64,000 bases of DNA from Geotalea sp. SG265 (GTDB taxonomy: Bacteria > Desulfobacterota > Desulfuromonadia > Geobacterales > Geobacteraceae). Under the pieces are notes generated by a model. It ran no database searches, was not told the origin of the DNA, and was given only the letters and a program-made list of their open reading frames with translations. Shown piece after piece: positions 6,872 to 16,062 of this stretch. The position numbers and the translations under genes are program-made. Position 1 is the stretch's first letter. Every line of letters starts with the position of its first letter. Location: assembly GCF_022808985.1 (NCBI RefSeq), contig NZ_JAKZFT010000006.1:124001-188000 (forward strand). Direction: 5' to 3'.

Positions 6872-9841
6872 ATGAAAAGTCCGATCAGTTGGGCAGGAGG
6901 CGAACAGGAAAACCGCCGCTGGCTCAAAGAGGAGATGAATCCATATTTTTTCGTTTCCATGAAGGATGAGCCCCATGCTCTTGTCCTGCTGGAAAAAGGA
7001 CTGGGGACGTTGCGGGAAAATCGCAGGCTGATTCTGTCCGACCGGGAAAAGACCTTCATCATGGCCATGGTGAACGGCCCGGGAACGCTCTACGACTCGC
7101 TACGCCGTTTTCAGGAGCGGGACATCTCCTATGCCATGTTCACCCACTCAAACGGGCCGATGCCGGAAATGGAACAGCTTCTGGAGATCCAGCGTTTCGA
7201 ATTCGACCGCAAGAGCAACGAGGAGATCGCTGCCGGCAAGGATGTGGCGGTACCGGAACCCATCCGCAAAAGGATTGCCACGGAGCTGAAAAAGCGCTTT
7301 CCGGACTTCGACCTGAAGGATATGGATCGACTGCTTCACATCCTTTGGTTGAATAACGAAAAATATGTCGGAGTCTCGCCACCCGTACGGGTAGCACGGA
7401 TTCTACAGCTGTTCCAGCGGGCAAACCGGCAGGGAGGGTTATACCTGGGACTTGAGCAACTGCCGGGGGGGAAGGAATCACGAGTTCTTTTTGCCGTCGG
7501 CAATCCTCCGCAGAAGGACTTTCTCTTCCAGGTCATGGAAGTCTTCAAGCGGCTGTCCCTGGCCGTCAACCGCGCCTATTGCCTGACCATCTCCAACGGC
7601 GTCCACCCCTATTTCCTCGGGACCTTCTATGTGCTGCACCGGGACGGTGGCTCGCTGGCACAGGAGGATCAGATTTTCACGCGCCTGCAGCAGGAACTTT
7701 ACAACACCCAGGTATTGTCCACCACATCCCGGCTGTACCGGGACTTCGTCATGAGCAGCCTGCTCAGCGGCGAAGATGCTTCCCTGATCGGCGCTTTCGT
7801 CGCCTTCTGCCACACCAACCTCTCCCACAACCAGCCGGACCGGTTCGATGAGGCGGAGGTGGAAAGCGCCTTTAATGCCCACCCGGAGATAGCCCTGCAG
7901 CTGGTCAGGCTTTTCCGGGCTCGTTTTGACCCGGCGGAGGCCGCTGGCGCCGGATATGAGACATTGCTCGCCGAAGCAAAACGCGAGGTGGACGAATACA
8001 ACACCGGCCACAGACACCTGGACGAGGTGCGGCGGACTATCTTCAACTGCTGCCTGTTGCTCATCACCCATACCCTCAAGACCAACTTTTTCGTCCTTGA
8101 AAAGCAGGCCCTGGCCTTTCGCCTGGACCCAGCCTACCTGACCGCGCTCGGAACCGAGTTCACCGCCGATCTGCCCCAGGCCATACCTTTTCGTGTCACT
8201 TTCTTCTTCAGCCGCTTCGGCTTCGGCTACCACCTGGGCTTTTCCGACATTGCCCGAGGAGGCTGGAGGACCATCATCGCCCGCAATGACGACGATTACC
8301 GTGCGGCGGTCAATACCCTCTTACGGGAAACCTTCGTCCTCGCCCATACCCAGCACCTGAAAAACAAGGACATCTATGAGGGGGGCTCAAAGCTGGCAGT
8401 GGTCCTGAATGTCTCCGATCTCAACCCGCGGGAGCGGGAGATTGAGACCTGGCGTCTCTACAAGCTGCAATACGGCATCATCAATGCATTTCTCGACATT
8501 TTCATCACCGACGGCGGCATTGCCCGCGACAGCCGGGTAGTGGACTACTATCGGGAGGATGAGCCCATCGAGATCGGTCCCGATGAGAACATGCACGACA
8601 CCATGATCGAGAATATCGCAAAACTCTCGCGGCAGAGGGGTTATCTGCTGGGAATCGGCATCATCTCCAGCAAAAGGGTGGGGATCAACCACAAACAGTA
8701 CGGCGTCACTTCAACGGGGGTGGTGCGCTTCGCCGAGATCACCATGGAAGAGATCGGCATATCCATGGGGAAAGATCCCTTCAGCGTCAAGTTCACCGGT
8801 GGCCCCAACGGCGACGTGGCTGGCAACGCCTTGCGCATCCTGCTCGACCGCTGCCCGCAGATGTCCATCCGCCTCATCCTGGACGGCACGGCGGCCCTCT
8901 CCGATCCACAGGGGGCGGACCGGACGGAACTGCGACGGATTCTCCTGAAGGAGGACCTGCATGCCTTCGACCCGGCGGCGTTGCACCCGGGCGGATGCAT
9001 GCTCTTTCGCAGCGGCAGCCGCAGAGAAGGGCTGAAAGAGCTCTACCGCAAGGTAACGAAAACCGGTTCCGGCTTGGTTGAGGAGTGGATCTCCCTCGAT
9101 GACTTCCACCGGGAGTTCGACAGCCTACCCTTTTCAGTCGAGGCGGACCTCTTCATCCCGGCGGGGGGTCGGCCGGAAACCATCGACCGGGACACTTGGC
9201 AGCAGTATCTTCTGGACGACGGCCGGCCGTCGTCCAGGGTCATCGTCGAGGGGGCCAATTCGTTCCTGACGCCGGAAGCACGCGTCCAGCTGCAGCAAAA
9301 AGGGGTCATCATCATGCGTGATGCCTCCGCCAACAAGTGCGGCGTCATCTCCTCCTCCTACGAAATCATCGCCAACCTGCTCCTTTCCGAGCATGAGTTC
9401 ATGGAGCACAAGGAGCGGTATGTGGCTGACGTGCTGGAGATTCTGGAGAAACGCGCTGCCGATGAAGCCCGGATCATCCTGAAACGGCACCGGGAAGCCC
9501 CGCTGTTCCTTTACACCGATATATCCGATGCCCTGAGCGGTGAGATCAACGGTCACTACGCCCGTATCTTCAGGTTTTTCCAGAGCCGGCCCGAGCTGTG
9601 CCTGCAGCCCCTGTTCCGCAAGGCAATCCTCAACCACCTTCCCCGCATGCTCCGGGAGGAACCCCGCTACCGGCAGCGGATCGGCAAACTGCCGCAGAAA
9701 TACCTCTTCGCCATTCTGGCAGCCGAGATCGGATCGTCGCTGGTCTATGAAGGAAGCGGCGATGCGGCCTTCGAGGACATGATCCGGCTGCACCTGATGC
9801 GCAAGCTGCAATATAAAAAGGCATCAGAAGACATTTCCTGA
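6872..9841 (+). CDS. large NAD-specific glutamate dehydrogenase (about 115 kDa class)
   Basis: The enzyme oxidatively deaminates glutamate to 2-oxoglutarate with NAD. The 989-residue length matches the roughly 115-kDa class, between the hexameric small GDHs and the 180-kDa forms. The catalytic domain is visible in the middle: FRFGFGYHLGFSDIARGGWR, then KNKDIYEGGSKLAVVL (catalytic and substrate-binding lysines), and the Rossmann-type KFTGGPNGDVAGNALRILL. The long N-terminal region (about 400 residues) is presumably regulatory. GGAGGG precedes the ATG. It appears to be transcribed alone and ends 190 bp before a terminator shared with trmB. Confidence 0.9.
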   Translation: MKSPISWAGGEQENRRWLKEEMNPYFFVSMKDEPHALVLLEKGLGTLRENRRLILSDREKTFIMAMVNGPGTLYDSLRRFQERDISYAMFTHSNGPMPEMEQLLEIQRFEFDRKSNEEIAAGKDVAVPEPIRKRIATELKKRFPDFDLKDMDRLLHILWLNNEKYVGVSPPVRVARILQLFQRANRQGGLYLGLEQLPGGKESRVLFAVGNPPQKDFLFQVMEVFKRLSLAVNRAYCLTISNGVHPYFLGTFYVLHRDGGSLAQEDQIFTRLQQELYNTQVLSTTSRLYRDFVMSSLLSGEDASLIGAFVAFCHTNLSHNQPDRFDEAEVESAFNAHPEIALQLVRLFRARFDPAEAAGAGYETLLAEAKREVDEYNTGHRHLDEVRRTIFNCCLLLITHTLKTNFFVLEKQALAFRLDPAYLTALGTEFTADLPQAIPFRVTFFFSRFGFGYHLGFSDIARGGWRTIIARNDDDYRAAVNTLLRETFVLAHTQHLKNKDIYEGGSKLAVVLNVSDLNPREREIETWRLYKLQYGIINAFLDIFITDGGIARDSRVVDYYREDEPIEIGPDENMHDTMIENIAKLSRQRGYLLGIGIISSKRVGINHKQYGVTSTGVVRFAEITMEEIGISMGKDPFSVKFTGGPNGDVAGNALRILLDRCPQMSIRLILDGTAALSDPQGADRTELRRILLKEDLHAFDPAALHPGGCMLFRSGSRREGLKELYRKVTKTGSGLVEEWISLDDFHREFDSLPFSVEADLFIPAGGRPETIDRDTWQQYLLDDGRPSSRVIVEGANSFLTPEARVQLQQKGVIIMRDASANKCGVISSSYEIIANLLLSEHEFMEHKERYVADVLEILEKRAADEARIILKRHREAPLFLYTDISDALSGEINGHYARIFRFFQSRPELCLQPLFRKAILNHLPRMLREEPRYRQRIGKLPQKYLFAILAAEIGSSLVYEGSGDAAFEDMIRLHLMRKLQYKKASEDIS

Positions 9842-10027
9842 AAGACAGTCGTGCATCGGGAGTGAGTGACGAGCTACAGCGGCGAGCGGACACCCGCCGT
9901 ATGTTGAGCGTAGAGGATCAGTCACTTCAAGCATCGGCGTCATTACAGGGGCGACACCGCAAGGTCCGCAGCTGTGGCGACAGAGCGAATGGACGATGTC
10001 ACACTGTCTTTTATTGGATTCCCGACG
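9842..10027. other. non-coding gap, no gene recognised
   Basis: Between gdh and the convergent terminator lies about 185 bp of GC-rich sequence with several short inverted segments. A 72-codon minus-strand ORF crosses it and overlaps the end of gdh, but it has no recognisable domain and runs through the terminator stem, so I do not call it a gene. A small RNA or degraded element is possible. Confidence 0.4.
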
Positions 10028-10063
10028 AAAAAAAGCCGGCATCGCAAAGATGGCCGGCTTTTT
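10028..10063. terminator. bidirectional terminator between gdh and trmB
   Basis: AAAAAAAGCCGGC and GCCGGCTTTTT form a near-perfect stem with A-rich and T-rich flanks, so it can terminate transcription from both convergent genes. Confidence 0.85.
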
Positions 10064-10093
10064 CGTTTCAGGAAAGTACTAACTCTCGTAATA

Positions 10094-10714
10094 CTAGCTC
10101 TTCCGGTAATGGACGAAGTAGATCCGCTTTCCTTCGGCCATGAACTTGAGCATGTACTTGGAGAGGTGGTAGCCGGGCAGGTCGTGCACGTAGAGGTCCG
10201 GCGCCAGGCAATTCTCGAACCCCTCCACGCCCGGAAGCATTCCCGCCACATCAATGCCGTAGTCGTCAAAATCGGTGGCAAAATAAAAATCGCCCCCCGG
10301 CACCAGATATTCCCGGAGGAACTCCATGAACTGGCGGTTAACCAACCGACGCTTGCGGTGCTTCTTCTTCGGCCACGGGTCAGGACAGTTGATGTAGACC
10401 GCAGACAAAGAGCCCTTGGCGATCCGCTCGAAAATAAACTGCCGCGCCTCTTCCCGCAGCACCCGCACGTTGGTTAATTCGTGCTTGTCGATACGGCGGC
10501 AGGTCTTGTAGCACCCCTTGTTATAGTAATCGATGGCGATAAAGTTGGTCTCCGGCTTGTCCATGGCCGTTTTCACCATGAAATCGCCGATACCGCAACC
10601 AATCTCCAGGGCCAGGGAGCGGTCGTTACCGAAGACGGCCCCCCAGTCCGCAGGGCTGGTCAAATTGTCCGATTTGAGATAGTTGGGTGATTCGATGTGG
10701 ATGAAGGATTGCAC
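10094..10714 (-). CDS. trmB: tRNA (guanine-N7)-methyltransferase TrmB
   Basis: TrmB forms m7G46 in the tRNA variable loop using SAM. The 206-residue protein has the SAM motif LEIGCGIG (residues 36-43) and the family signature [18 protein letters not shown], followed by the ATD strand typical of the C-terminal catalytic region. The start is a GTG at 10714 preceded by AAAGGA at good spacing. The gene converges on glutamate dehydrogenase and shares its terminator. Confidence 0.93.
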   Translation of the reverse strand: MQSFIHIESPNYLKSDNLTSPADWGAVFGNDRSLALEIGCGIGDFMVKTAMDKPETNFIAIDYYNKGCYKTCRRIDKHELTNVRVLREEARQFIFERIAKGSLSAVYINCPDPWPKKKHRKRRLVNRQFMEFLREYLVPGGDFYFATDFDDYGIDVAGMLPGVEGFENCLAPDLYVHDLPGYHLSKYMLKFMAEGKRIYFVHYRKS

Positions 10715-10883
10715 TCGTTACGTCCTTTTTGTTGTTTGGGACGTACCATACCATAGGAAAGAGTATGGGAGAAGGGGCTTTCTATAATCAATCAGCATGG
10801 GAACGTTACAGCTCTTGCCGGCATGGCGTTGGATAACAGCCATGGTAACCTGTCACCTTTGACTCATCTCCCGGGTCGGATTT

Positions 10884-11372
10884 TTATGTTGGAGCCGGTG
10901 TCGGGGCCGGAGCCGGTGTCGGGGCTGGAGCCGGTGTAGGCGCTGGACTCGGAACCGGCGCTGGGCTTGGAGCCGACATCGGTATAGGAGTCGAAGTTGG
11001 AATCGGTGTCGGCGTTGGGAAAGGTGTCGGTGTTGGGAACGGTGTCAGTGTCGGAAATGGCGTCGGTGTCGGACTTGGCGTCGGTGTCGGACTTGGCGTC
11101 GGTGTCGGACTTGACGTCGGTGTCGGACTTGGCGTTGGTGTCGGACTTGACGTCGGTGTAGGTGTCGGCGTCGCACTTGGTGTGGCTGTCGGGGTTGGTG
11201 TCGCGACGGGGGTGGGTGTGGCACCAGGAGAAGGTGTCGGACTTGCAGTCGCTACAGGGGTGAGTGTCGGCAGCGGCGTTGTACTAACCGGTGCAGTACT
11301 GTTCCCATTACCATTCGACCCGCAGCCGCTTAAAATAAAGAATGCCAATGATGAAAGCACGAGCATCTTCAT
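10884..11372 (-). CDS. Pro/Thr-rich repeat lipoprotein
   Basis: From the ATG at 11372 (GGAGA upstream) the 162-residue product has a lipoprotein signal peptide with lipobox LSGC, a short G/N/S linker, and then only Pro-Thr-Ser-Ala repeats (TPTPSPTPT units, shifting to APAPTPAPT) to the stop. There is no folded C-terminal domain, so it is a stalk without a head. It could be a cell-surface spacer, a glycosylated tether, or the N-terminal remnant of a larger protein. The 169 bp downstream holds nothing I recognise. The repetitive DNA is prone to copy-number change. Confidence 0.6.
   Translation of the reverse strand: MKMLVLSSLAFFILSGCGSNGNGNSTAPVSTTPLPTLTPVATASPTPSPGATPTPVATPTPTATPSATPTPTPTSSPTPTPSPTPTSSPTPTPSPTPTPSPTPTPFPTLTPFPTPTPFPTPTPIPTSTPIPMSAPSPAPVPSPAPTPAPAPTPAPAPTPAPT
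10887..11270 (-). repeat. 6/18-bp degenerate tandem repeats encoding Pro-Thr
   Basis: The DNA is built of GGTGTC-like hexamers arranged partly in an 18-bp higher-order unit (GGTGTCGGACTTGGCGTC and variants), which encode the TPTPSP repeats of the lipoprotein on the minus strand. Confidence 0.8.
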
Positions 11373-11651
11373 TGCGTCAGTCTCCGGGAAGACATCCATC
11401 GTCACGTGCGGTTGTTCCATGAAACATGCTCTACAAAAAAAGCCTACTATGCAATGCAGCAAACGTCAAACCTCTGATTAACCATAATTTGCACAAATGT
11501 TTTATCGTTCCTCCACTTCACCGCTACCCCCAGGCACACAGCAGTCGTTTCCCCAATGACGGCGCACAATTCCGATGAGTCTTCCGTTGTCATTTGCTCG
11601 AGGCTATGCTAATGATATCCTCTTGAAATAAGGGAGAAAAGGAACCAAACT

Positions 11652-13022
11652 ATGAAATTCACCGAATTGAACCTGCCGGAAGAGGTGCTGAAGGGCATCG
11701 CCGAAACCGGCTTCACCGATTGCACCCCCATCCAGGAAAAGGCCCTGCCGCTGGCGCTTCTGGGAAAAGACGTGGCAGGGCAGGCCCAGACTGGCACCGG
11801 CAAAACCGCCGCCTTCCTCATCGCCCTCTTTACCAAGCTTTTGAAGCGGGAAAAGGTCGAAGGGGAACATCACCCCCGGGCACTGATCCTGGCCCCCACC
11901 AGAGAACTCGTAGTGCAAATCGAAAAGGATGCCCAGGAACTGGGCAAGTACGCCGGGTTCACCATCCAGGCCATATACGGCGGCGTCGATTACATGAAGC
12001 AGAAAAACGCCCTCAAGGAAGGGGTGGACGTCATCATCGGCACCCCGGGGCGGCTCATTGACTACCTGAAGCAGAAGGTCTACAGCCTGAAGCACATCGA
12101 GGCGCTGGTCATCGACGAGGCGGACCGCATGTTCGACATGGGCTTCATTGCCGACCTGCGTTTCATCCTGCGCCGCCTTCCCCCCTTCGATGCCAGGCAG
12201 AACCTGATGTTTTCCGCCACCCTTAACCAGCGGGTCATGGAGCTGGCCTATGAGTTCATGAATGTCCCGGAAAAGGTGGCGGTCACCCCGAAGCAGATGA
12301 CTGCAGAGCGGGTGGAGCAGGTCCTTTACCATGTGGCCAGGAAGGAGAAATTCCCGCTGCTTCTCGGTCTTCTCAGGCAAGAGGGAATGGGACGGACGAT
12401 GATCTTCGTCAATACCAAACGGGAGGCTGAATATCTTTATGACCGGCTCAACGCCAACGATTTTCCGGCCAGGGTCATATCCGGGGATGTTGAGCAGCGC
12501 AAACGGATGCGCATCCTGGAGGATTTCAAGAGCGGCAAGCTCCCGGTCATGATCGCCACCGACGTGGCCTCCCGCGGCCTGCATATCGAAGGGGTATCCC
12601 ATGTGATCAACTACGATCTTCCCCAGGACCCGGAGGATTATGTCCACCGCATCGGCCGTACAGCCCGGGCAGGGGCCGAAGGAAAGGCCATCTCCCTTGC
12701 CGACGAAGACGGCGCCTTCCATATCGAAGACATTCACGAGTACATCAAGGAAAAGATCCCGGTGGAATGGGCCGAAGACGAGCTGTTCGTCCACGATTAC
12801 AAGCGGACCAAGCCGCGGCCGAAGCCGGAACCGAAACCGGCAGGCAAACCGAAGGGAAGAAACCATGGCAAATCGGGAGGGAAGGCCCCTGCCAAGCCGA
12901 CGGAAAGCGCTGCCGAAAAAGCAGCCGCAGAAGGCGAGGAAATAAAGAAAAAGCGGCGGCGACGCCCAAGACGGAAGAAACCTGCCAGCGAGGGAGGACA
13001 GGAGCCGCATGCAGAAGGGTAA
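11652..13022 (+). CDS. rhlB: DEAD-box RNA helicase, RhlB-like
   Basis: This ATP-dependent RNA helicase has all core motifs in order: the Q motif TPIQ, motif I AQTGTGKT (about residue 45), PTREL, TPGRL, motif II DEAD (about 155), SAT, then the second RecA-like domain with FVNTKREA, ATDVASRGLH and HRIGRTARAG. The order and spacing follow E. coli RhlB. The tail from about residue 380 is rich in Lys, Arg, Pro and Ala and likely binds RNA. RhlB works with the degradosome in E. coli; that partnership is not shown here. The end overlaps the start of the WYL regulator by 14 bp, implying translational coupling. Confidence 0.88.
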   Translation: MKFTELNLPEEVLKGIAETGFTDCTPIQEKALPLALLGKDVAGQAQTGTGKTAAFLIALFTKLLKREKVEGEHHPRALILAPTRELVVQIEKDAQELGKYAGFTIQAIYGGVDYMKQKNALKEGVDVIIGTPGRLIDYLKQKVYSLKHIEALVIDEADRMFDMGFIADLRFILRRLPPFDARQNLMFSATLNQRVMELAYEFMNVPEKVAVTPKQMTAERVEQVLYHVARKEKFPLLLGLLRQEGMGRTMIFVNTKREAEYLYDRLNANDFPARVISGDVEQRKRMRILEDFKSGKLPVMIATDVASRGLHIEGVSHVINYDLPQDPEDYVHRIGRTARAGAEGKAISLADEDGAFHIEDIHEYIKEKIPVEWAEDELFVHDYKRTKPRPKPEPKPAGKPKGRNHGKSGGKAPAKPTESAAEKAAAEGEEIKKKRRRRPRRKKPASEGGQEPHAEG

Positions 13023-14019
13023 GCCGGCAAAGAAGTACTCCCAGGCGGCGCGGCTCCATGACATCATCCGGCTCATCGAGGCGCGCCACGGCATCACCAT
13101 CGAGGAACTGGCCGAAGAAAGCGGCGTCAACCGCCGCACCATTCACCGCGACCTCAATGCCATCCAGGAGGCGGGCTACCCGCTGGTATCCGACTGGGTC
13201 AACGGCTCCAAGGCCTACCGTTTCCTCACCCGCTTTAAGGACGTCCCCCCTGTCAATTTCACCCTCCAGGAGCTGATGACACTTTCCTTTCTCCGCTCCC
13301 AGCTGGACTTTCTAAAGGGGACCTCCTTCCATGACGACATGGAGGCCATCTTCCATAAGGTCAACTCGGTCCTCCCCCCCCGCTACGCTGCTCACATGGA
13401 CCGTATCGCCCGTGTATCCCTGCCGCTCTTACAGGGGGGGCGCGACTACAGCGGCATTGCGGAGCAACTCAAGGACATCCGTGATGCCCTGCTCTACCAA
13501 TACCGGCTGATCATCAACTATTGGGCACCAGCCAAGAAGTCCGCCGAAGAATACCAGGTCGATCCCTACACCCTCATCTACAACAAGGGAGGGCTTTACC
13601 TGCTCGGCTACGCCCACAATCGCCGGGCAATCCGCACCTTCGCCGCCGAACGCATCAAAACTGTCATGGTGACCAGGGAGCGCTTCGAGATGCCCGAGGA
13701 TTTTCGGCCCGAAGAGCAGTTCAAATCGGCTTTCGGCATGGTGGAAGAAGCACCGATTTCTGTCAGTATCCGCTTTTCCCCCACCATTGCCCACGCCATC
13801 AGCGATCGACTCTGGCATCCAACGCAAACCATACGCCGAGAAAAGGACGGCAGCATCATCCTTTCCTTCAGGGCTGGGGGGAGGATGGAAATGGTCGCCT
13901 GGATTCTCTCCTATGGACGACATGCGGAGGTCCTGGAACCGGCCGACCTGCGGGAGGAGATGCAGGCGACGGTCGTGGGAATGGCCGCCCTCTATGGAGC
14001 CGGTCCGACATCCCCTTGA
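13009..14019 (+). CDS. HTH/WYL-domain transcriptional regulator (YafY family)
   Basis: The 336-residue protein has an N-terminal winged helix-turn-helix (about residues 10-65: LIEARHGITIEELAEESGVNRRTIHRDLNAI) and a WYL domain (about 160-230: INYWAPAKKSAEEYQVDPYTLIYNKG...YLLGYAHN), followed by a WCX-type C-terminal extension. WYL domains bind nucleic acid or nucleotide ligands and control DNA-damage or defence genes in several bacteria. It starts inside the last codons of the helicase gene with GGAGGACAGGAG upstream, so the two proteins are made from one message. The regulated genes are not evident. Confidence 0.85.
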   Translation: MQKGKPAKKYSQAARLHDIIRLIEARHGITIEELAEESGVNRRTIHRDLNAIQEAGYPLVSDWVNGSKAYRFLTRFKDVPPVNFTLQELMTLSFLRSQLDFLKGTSFHDDMEAIFHKVNSVLPPRYAAHMDRIARVSLPLLQGGRDYSGIAEQLKDIRDALLYQYRLIINYWAPAKKSAEEYQVDPYTLIYNKGGLYLLGYAHNRRAIRTFAAERIKTVMVTRERFEMPEDFRPEEQFKSAFGMVEEAPISVSIRFSPTIAHAISDRLWHPTQTIRREKDGSIILSFRAGGRMEMVAWILSYGRHAEVLEPADLREEMQATVVGMAALYGAGPTSP

Positions 14020-14085
14020 TTCCCGCCGCTCATTGCATTGACAAGCCACAAGCCATGTTTTATAAGTCATTTTTCAGGAGACCCG

Positions 14086-15240
14086 ATGGAAAGCACCACC
14101 GATACAGAACTTAAAAATCTGCTCCTCGCCCGGATCGCCAAGGCGGGGCGCCTGACCTTCGCCGATTTCATGGCCGCCTGTCTCTACGAGCCGGGGCTAG
14201 GCTATTACACCTCCCCCGGGCGCAAAGTGGGGGCAGAAGGGGATTTCTACACCAGCATGAATGTCCATCTCATGTTCGGCCGCCTCATTACCAGAGAAAT
14301 CTGCCGCATGTGGGAACTCTTAGGCTCGCCGGCAGATTTTGCCATTGTCGAAGCGGGAGCGGGCGGTGGTCAACTGGCCGCGGATATCCTCGAAACCATC
14401 GCCGAAATCAATCGGCCCTTCTATGATGTCCTGACCTATCGCTTGGTGGAAAAGGAACCGACCCTGAAGGCAGCCCAGCAGGAAAAGCTGGCCGGCCATC
14501 TTTCCCGTCTCGCCTGGTCCTCGCCGGAGGAGCTGGCCGACGGCAGTCTGCACTTCACCGGCTGCCTCCTCTCAAATGAGCTGATCGATGCCATGCCTGT
14601 GCACCTGGTGGAAATGACACCGGCAGGACTCATGGAGGTCTATGTGACCGCCATCGATGGGGAGTTCGGCGAAATGCTCGATGAGCCTTCCACGCCGGCA
14701 TTGGCCGAATACCTCAAGGAAAGCGACGTGGCGCTTTTGGCGGGGCAGCGGGCAGAGATAAATCTGGCGGCACTCGACTGGCTGCAATCGGTGGCCAATG
14801 CGCTGGATCGGGGCTTTATCATGACCATCGATTACGGCTACGAGGCGGACGAGCTCTACGCACCGGTCCGCAAGAACGGTACCCTGCTCTGCTACTACCA
14901 GCACACCACCTGCGAAGATCCGTACACACGGGTGGGAAAACAGGATATCACCAGTCACGTCAATTTCACCGCTCTGATCAAGGAAGGGGAGAGATGGGGG
15001 CTGCGTAAGGCATGGCTCGGCGAACAGTACCGTTTTCTCCTGGGTGCCGGGCTCATGGAAGAGATGCTCGCCCTGGAAACAAGCGGTGCCACTGAGACGG
15101 AGCTCCTCAAGACGCGCCTGGCGCTGAAAAAACTCATGCTACCCGATGGCGGCATGGGGGACACCTTTCGCGTCCTGATTCAGGCAAAAGGGGTCGAAGA
15201 CCCGCAGCTTCTCTGCATGAGGGACTGGGGAAAACTTTGA
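14086..15240 (+). CDS. MidA/NDUFAF7-type (DUF185) SAM-dependent methyltransferase
   Basis: The ATG at 14086 has AGGAG just upstream and gives 384 residues. The N-terminus FADFMAACLYEPGLGYYT and the SAM motif VEAGAGGGQLAADIL (about residue 85) are characteristic of the DUF185 family. The human member NDUFAF7 dimethylates an arginine of a complex I subunit; bacterial substrates are not established. The later SNELIDAMPVHLVE segment is also conserved. The gene follows the WYL regulator by 66 bp on the same strand. Confidence 0.85.
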   Translation: MESTTDTELKNLLLARIAKAGRLTFADFMAACLYEPGLGYYTSPGRKVGAEGDFYTSMNVHLMFGRLITREICRMWELLGSPADFAIVEAGAGGGQLAADILETIAEINRPFYDVLTYRLVEKEPTLKAAQQEKLAGHLSRLAWSSPEELADGSLHFTGCLLSNELIDAMPVHLVEMTPAGLMEVYVTAIDGEFGEMLDEPSTPALAEYLKESDVALLAGQRAEINLAALDWLQSVANALDRGFIMTIDYGYEADELYAPVRKNGTLLCYYQHTTCEDPYTRVGKQDITSHVNFTALIKEGERWGLRKAWLGEQYRFLLGAGLMEEMLALETSGATETELLKTRLALKKLMLPDGGMGDTFRVLIQAKGVEDPQLLCMRDWGKL

Positions 15241-15389
15241 CAGTGGAGTGTCCGGTTGCTAGACTTTTAGCGTTAATCACGGAGCAAAATCAGCTGATGC
15301 CGGCAAAAACCGGCAGATGCGCGACCTAGCAGGTTGTGAAAACGTCCGCAACACTTTTTCAATAACCTCTAAGAAAGGAAGCCTCTCCC

Positions 15390-16028
15390 GTGCAAAGCGA
15401 CATCAAAGCCCTGATCTTCGACCTGGACGGCACCCTCTATGTGAACAACGACCTGGGGATGGAAATATCCCGTGCCGCCTGCAGATACGTCTCCGATTTG
15501 AAAAATATTTCCGCCGAGGAGGCCGCCGAGCTCATAAACCAGACACGGCGCGACCTCTCACAGGCAACTGGCCTGGATTCCACCCTGAGCCACACCATTC
15601 TCGCCCTGGGTGGCGATCTGCGCACCCTGCACACCCGCTTTGCCGATGAAATCAGACCCGCCGACTTCCTCTCCCGCGACCGCAGAGTTCCAGAGATGCT
15701 CAAGGGGCTGGCCGACAAGTACGAAATGTATATCTACACAAACAACAATCTGCGGCTCTCCAACAGCATCATGGAGTTGATCGGCGTCAAGGGGCTGTTT
15801 GCCAGGATCTTCACCATCGAAGACAACTGGCGGCCGAAACCCGATGCTGAAGCCATCGGCACCATCTACAGGCTGATCGGCAGAGACCCCACGGAATGCC
15901 TCTTCATCGGCGACCGGTACGACGTCGACCTGCGCATCCCCGCCGAAAGGGGAAGCGCCGTCTTTCTCGCCAACAATGTCATCGAACTGCTCTCCCTGGC
16001 CCAATTTCTGGCCAGGGAAAAGATATAA
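15390..16028 (+). CDS. HAD-superfamily hydrolase
   Basis: The 212-residue protein begins at a GTG (AGGAAG upstream) and has HAD motif I FDLDGTLY, motif II with Thr in YIYTNNN, the conserved Lys in RPKPDAEA, and motif IV GDRYDVD. The small helical cap between motifs I and II suggests a phosphatase of small phosphorylated metabolites. The precise substrate cannot be told. It precedes the aspartase gene by 34 bp, so the two may be co-transcribed. A TGCCGG/CCGGCA hairpin without a T-tract lies upstream at 15298-15315. Confidence 0.85.
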   Translation: MQSDIKALIFDLDGTLYVNNDLGMEISRAACRYVSDLKNISAEEAAELINQTRRDLSQATGLDSTLSHTILALGGDLRTLHTRFADEIRPADFLSRDRRVPEMLKGLADKYEMYIYTNNNLRLSNSIMELIGVKGLFARIFTIEDNWRPKPDAEAIGTIYRLIGRDPTECLFIGDRYDVDLRIPAERGSAVFLANNVIELLSLAQFLAREKI

Positions 16029-16062
16029 CGTCGGAGTTGACGTTCGAGTAAGGACAAAGCCC

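Noticed and set aside
9824-10042. 72-codon minus-strand ORF over the gdh end and the intergenic gap
   Set aside because: It passes through the terminator stem, overlaps gdh, and has no domain or ribosome site I can support.
11604-13142. 512-codon minus-strand frame opposite the DEAD-box helicase
   Set aside because: The plus strand has every helicase motif; the antisense product matches nothing and is a codon-bias shadow in GC-rich DNA.
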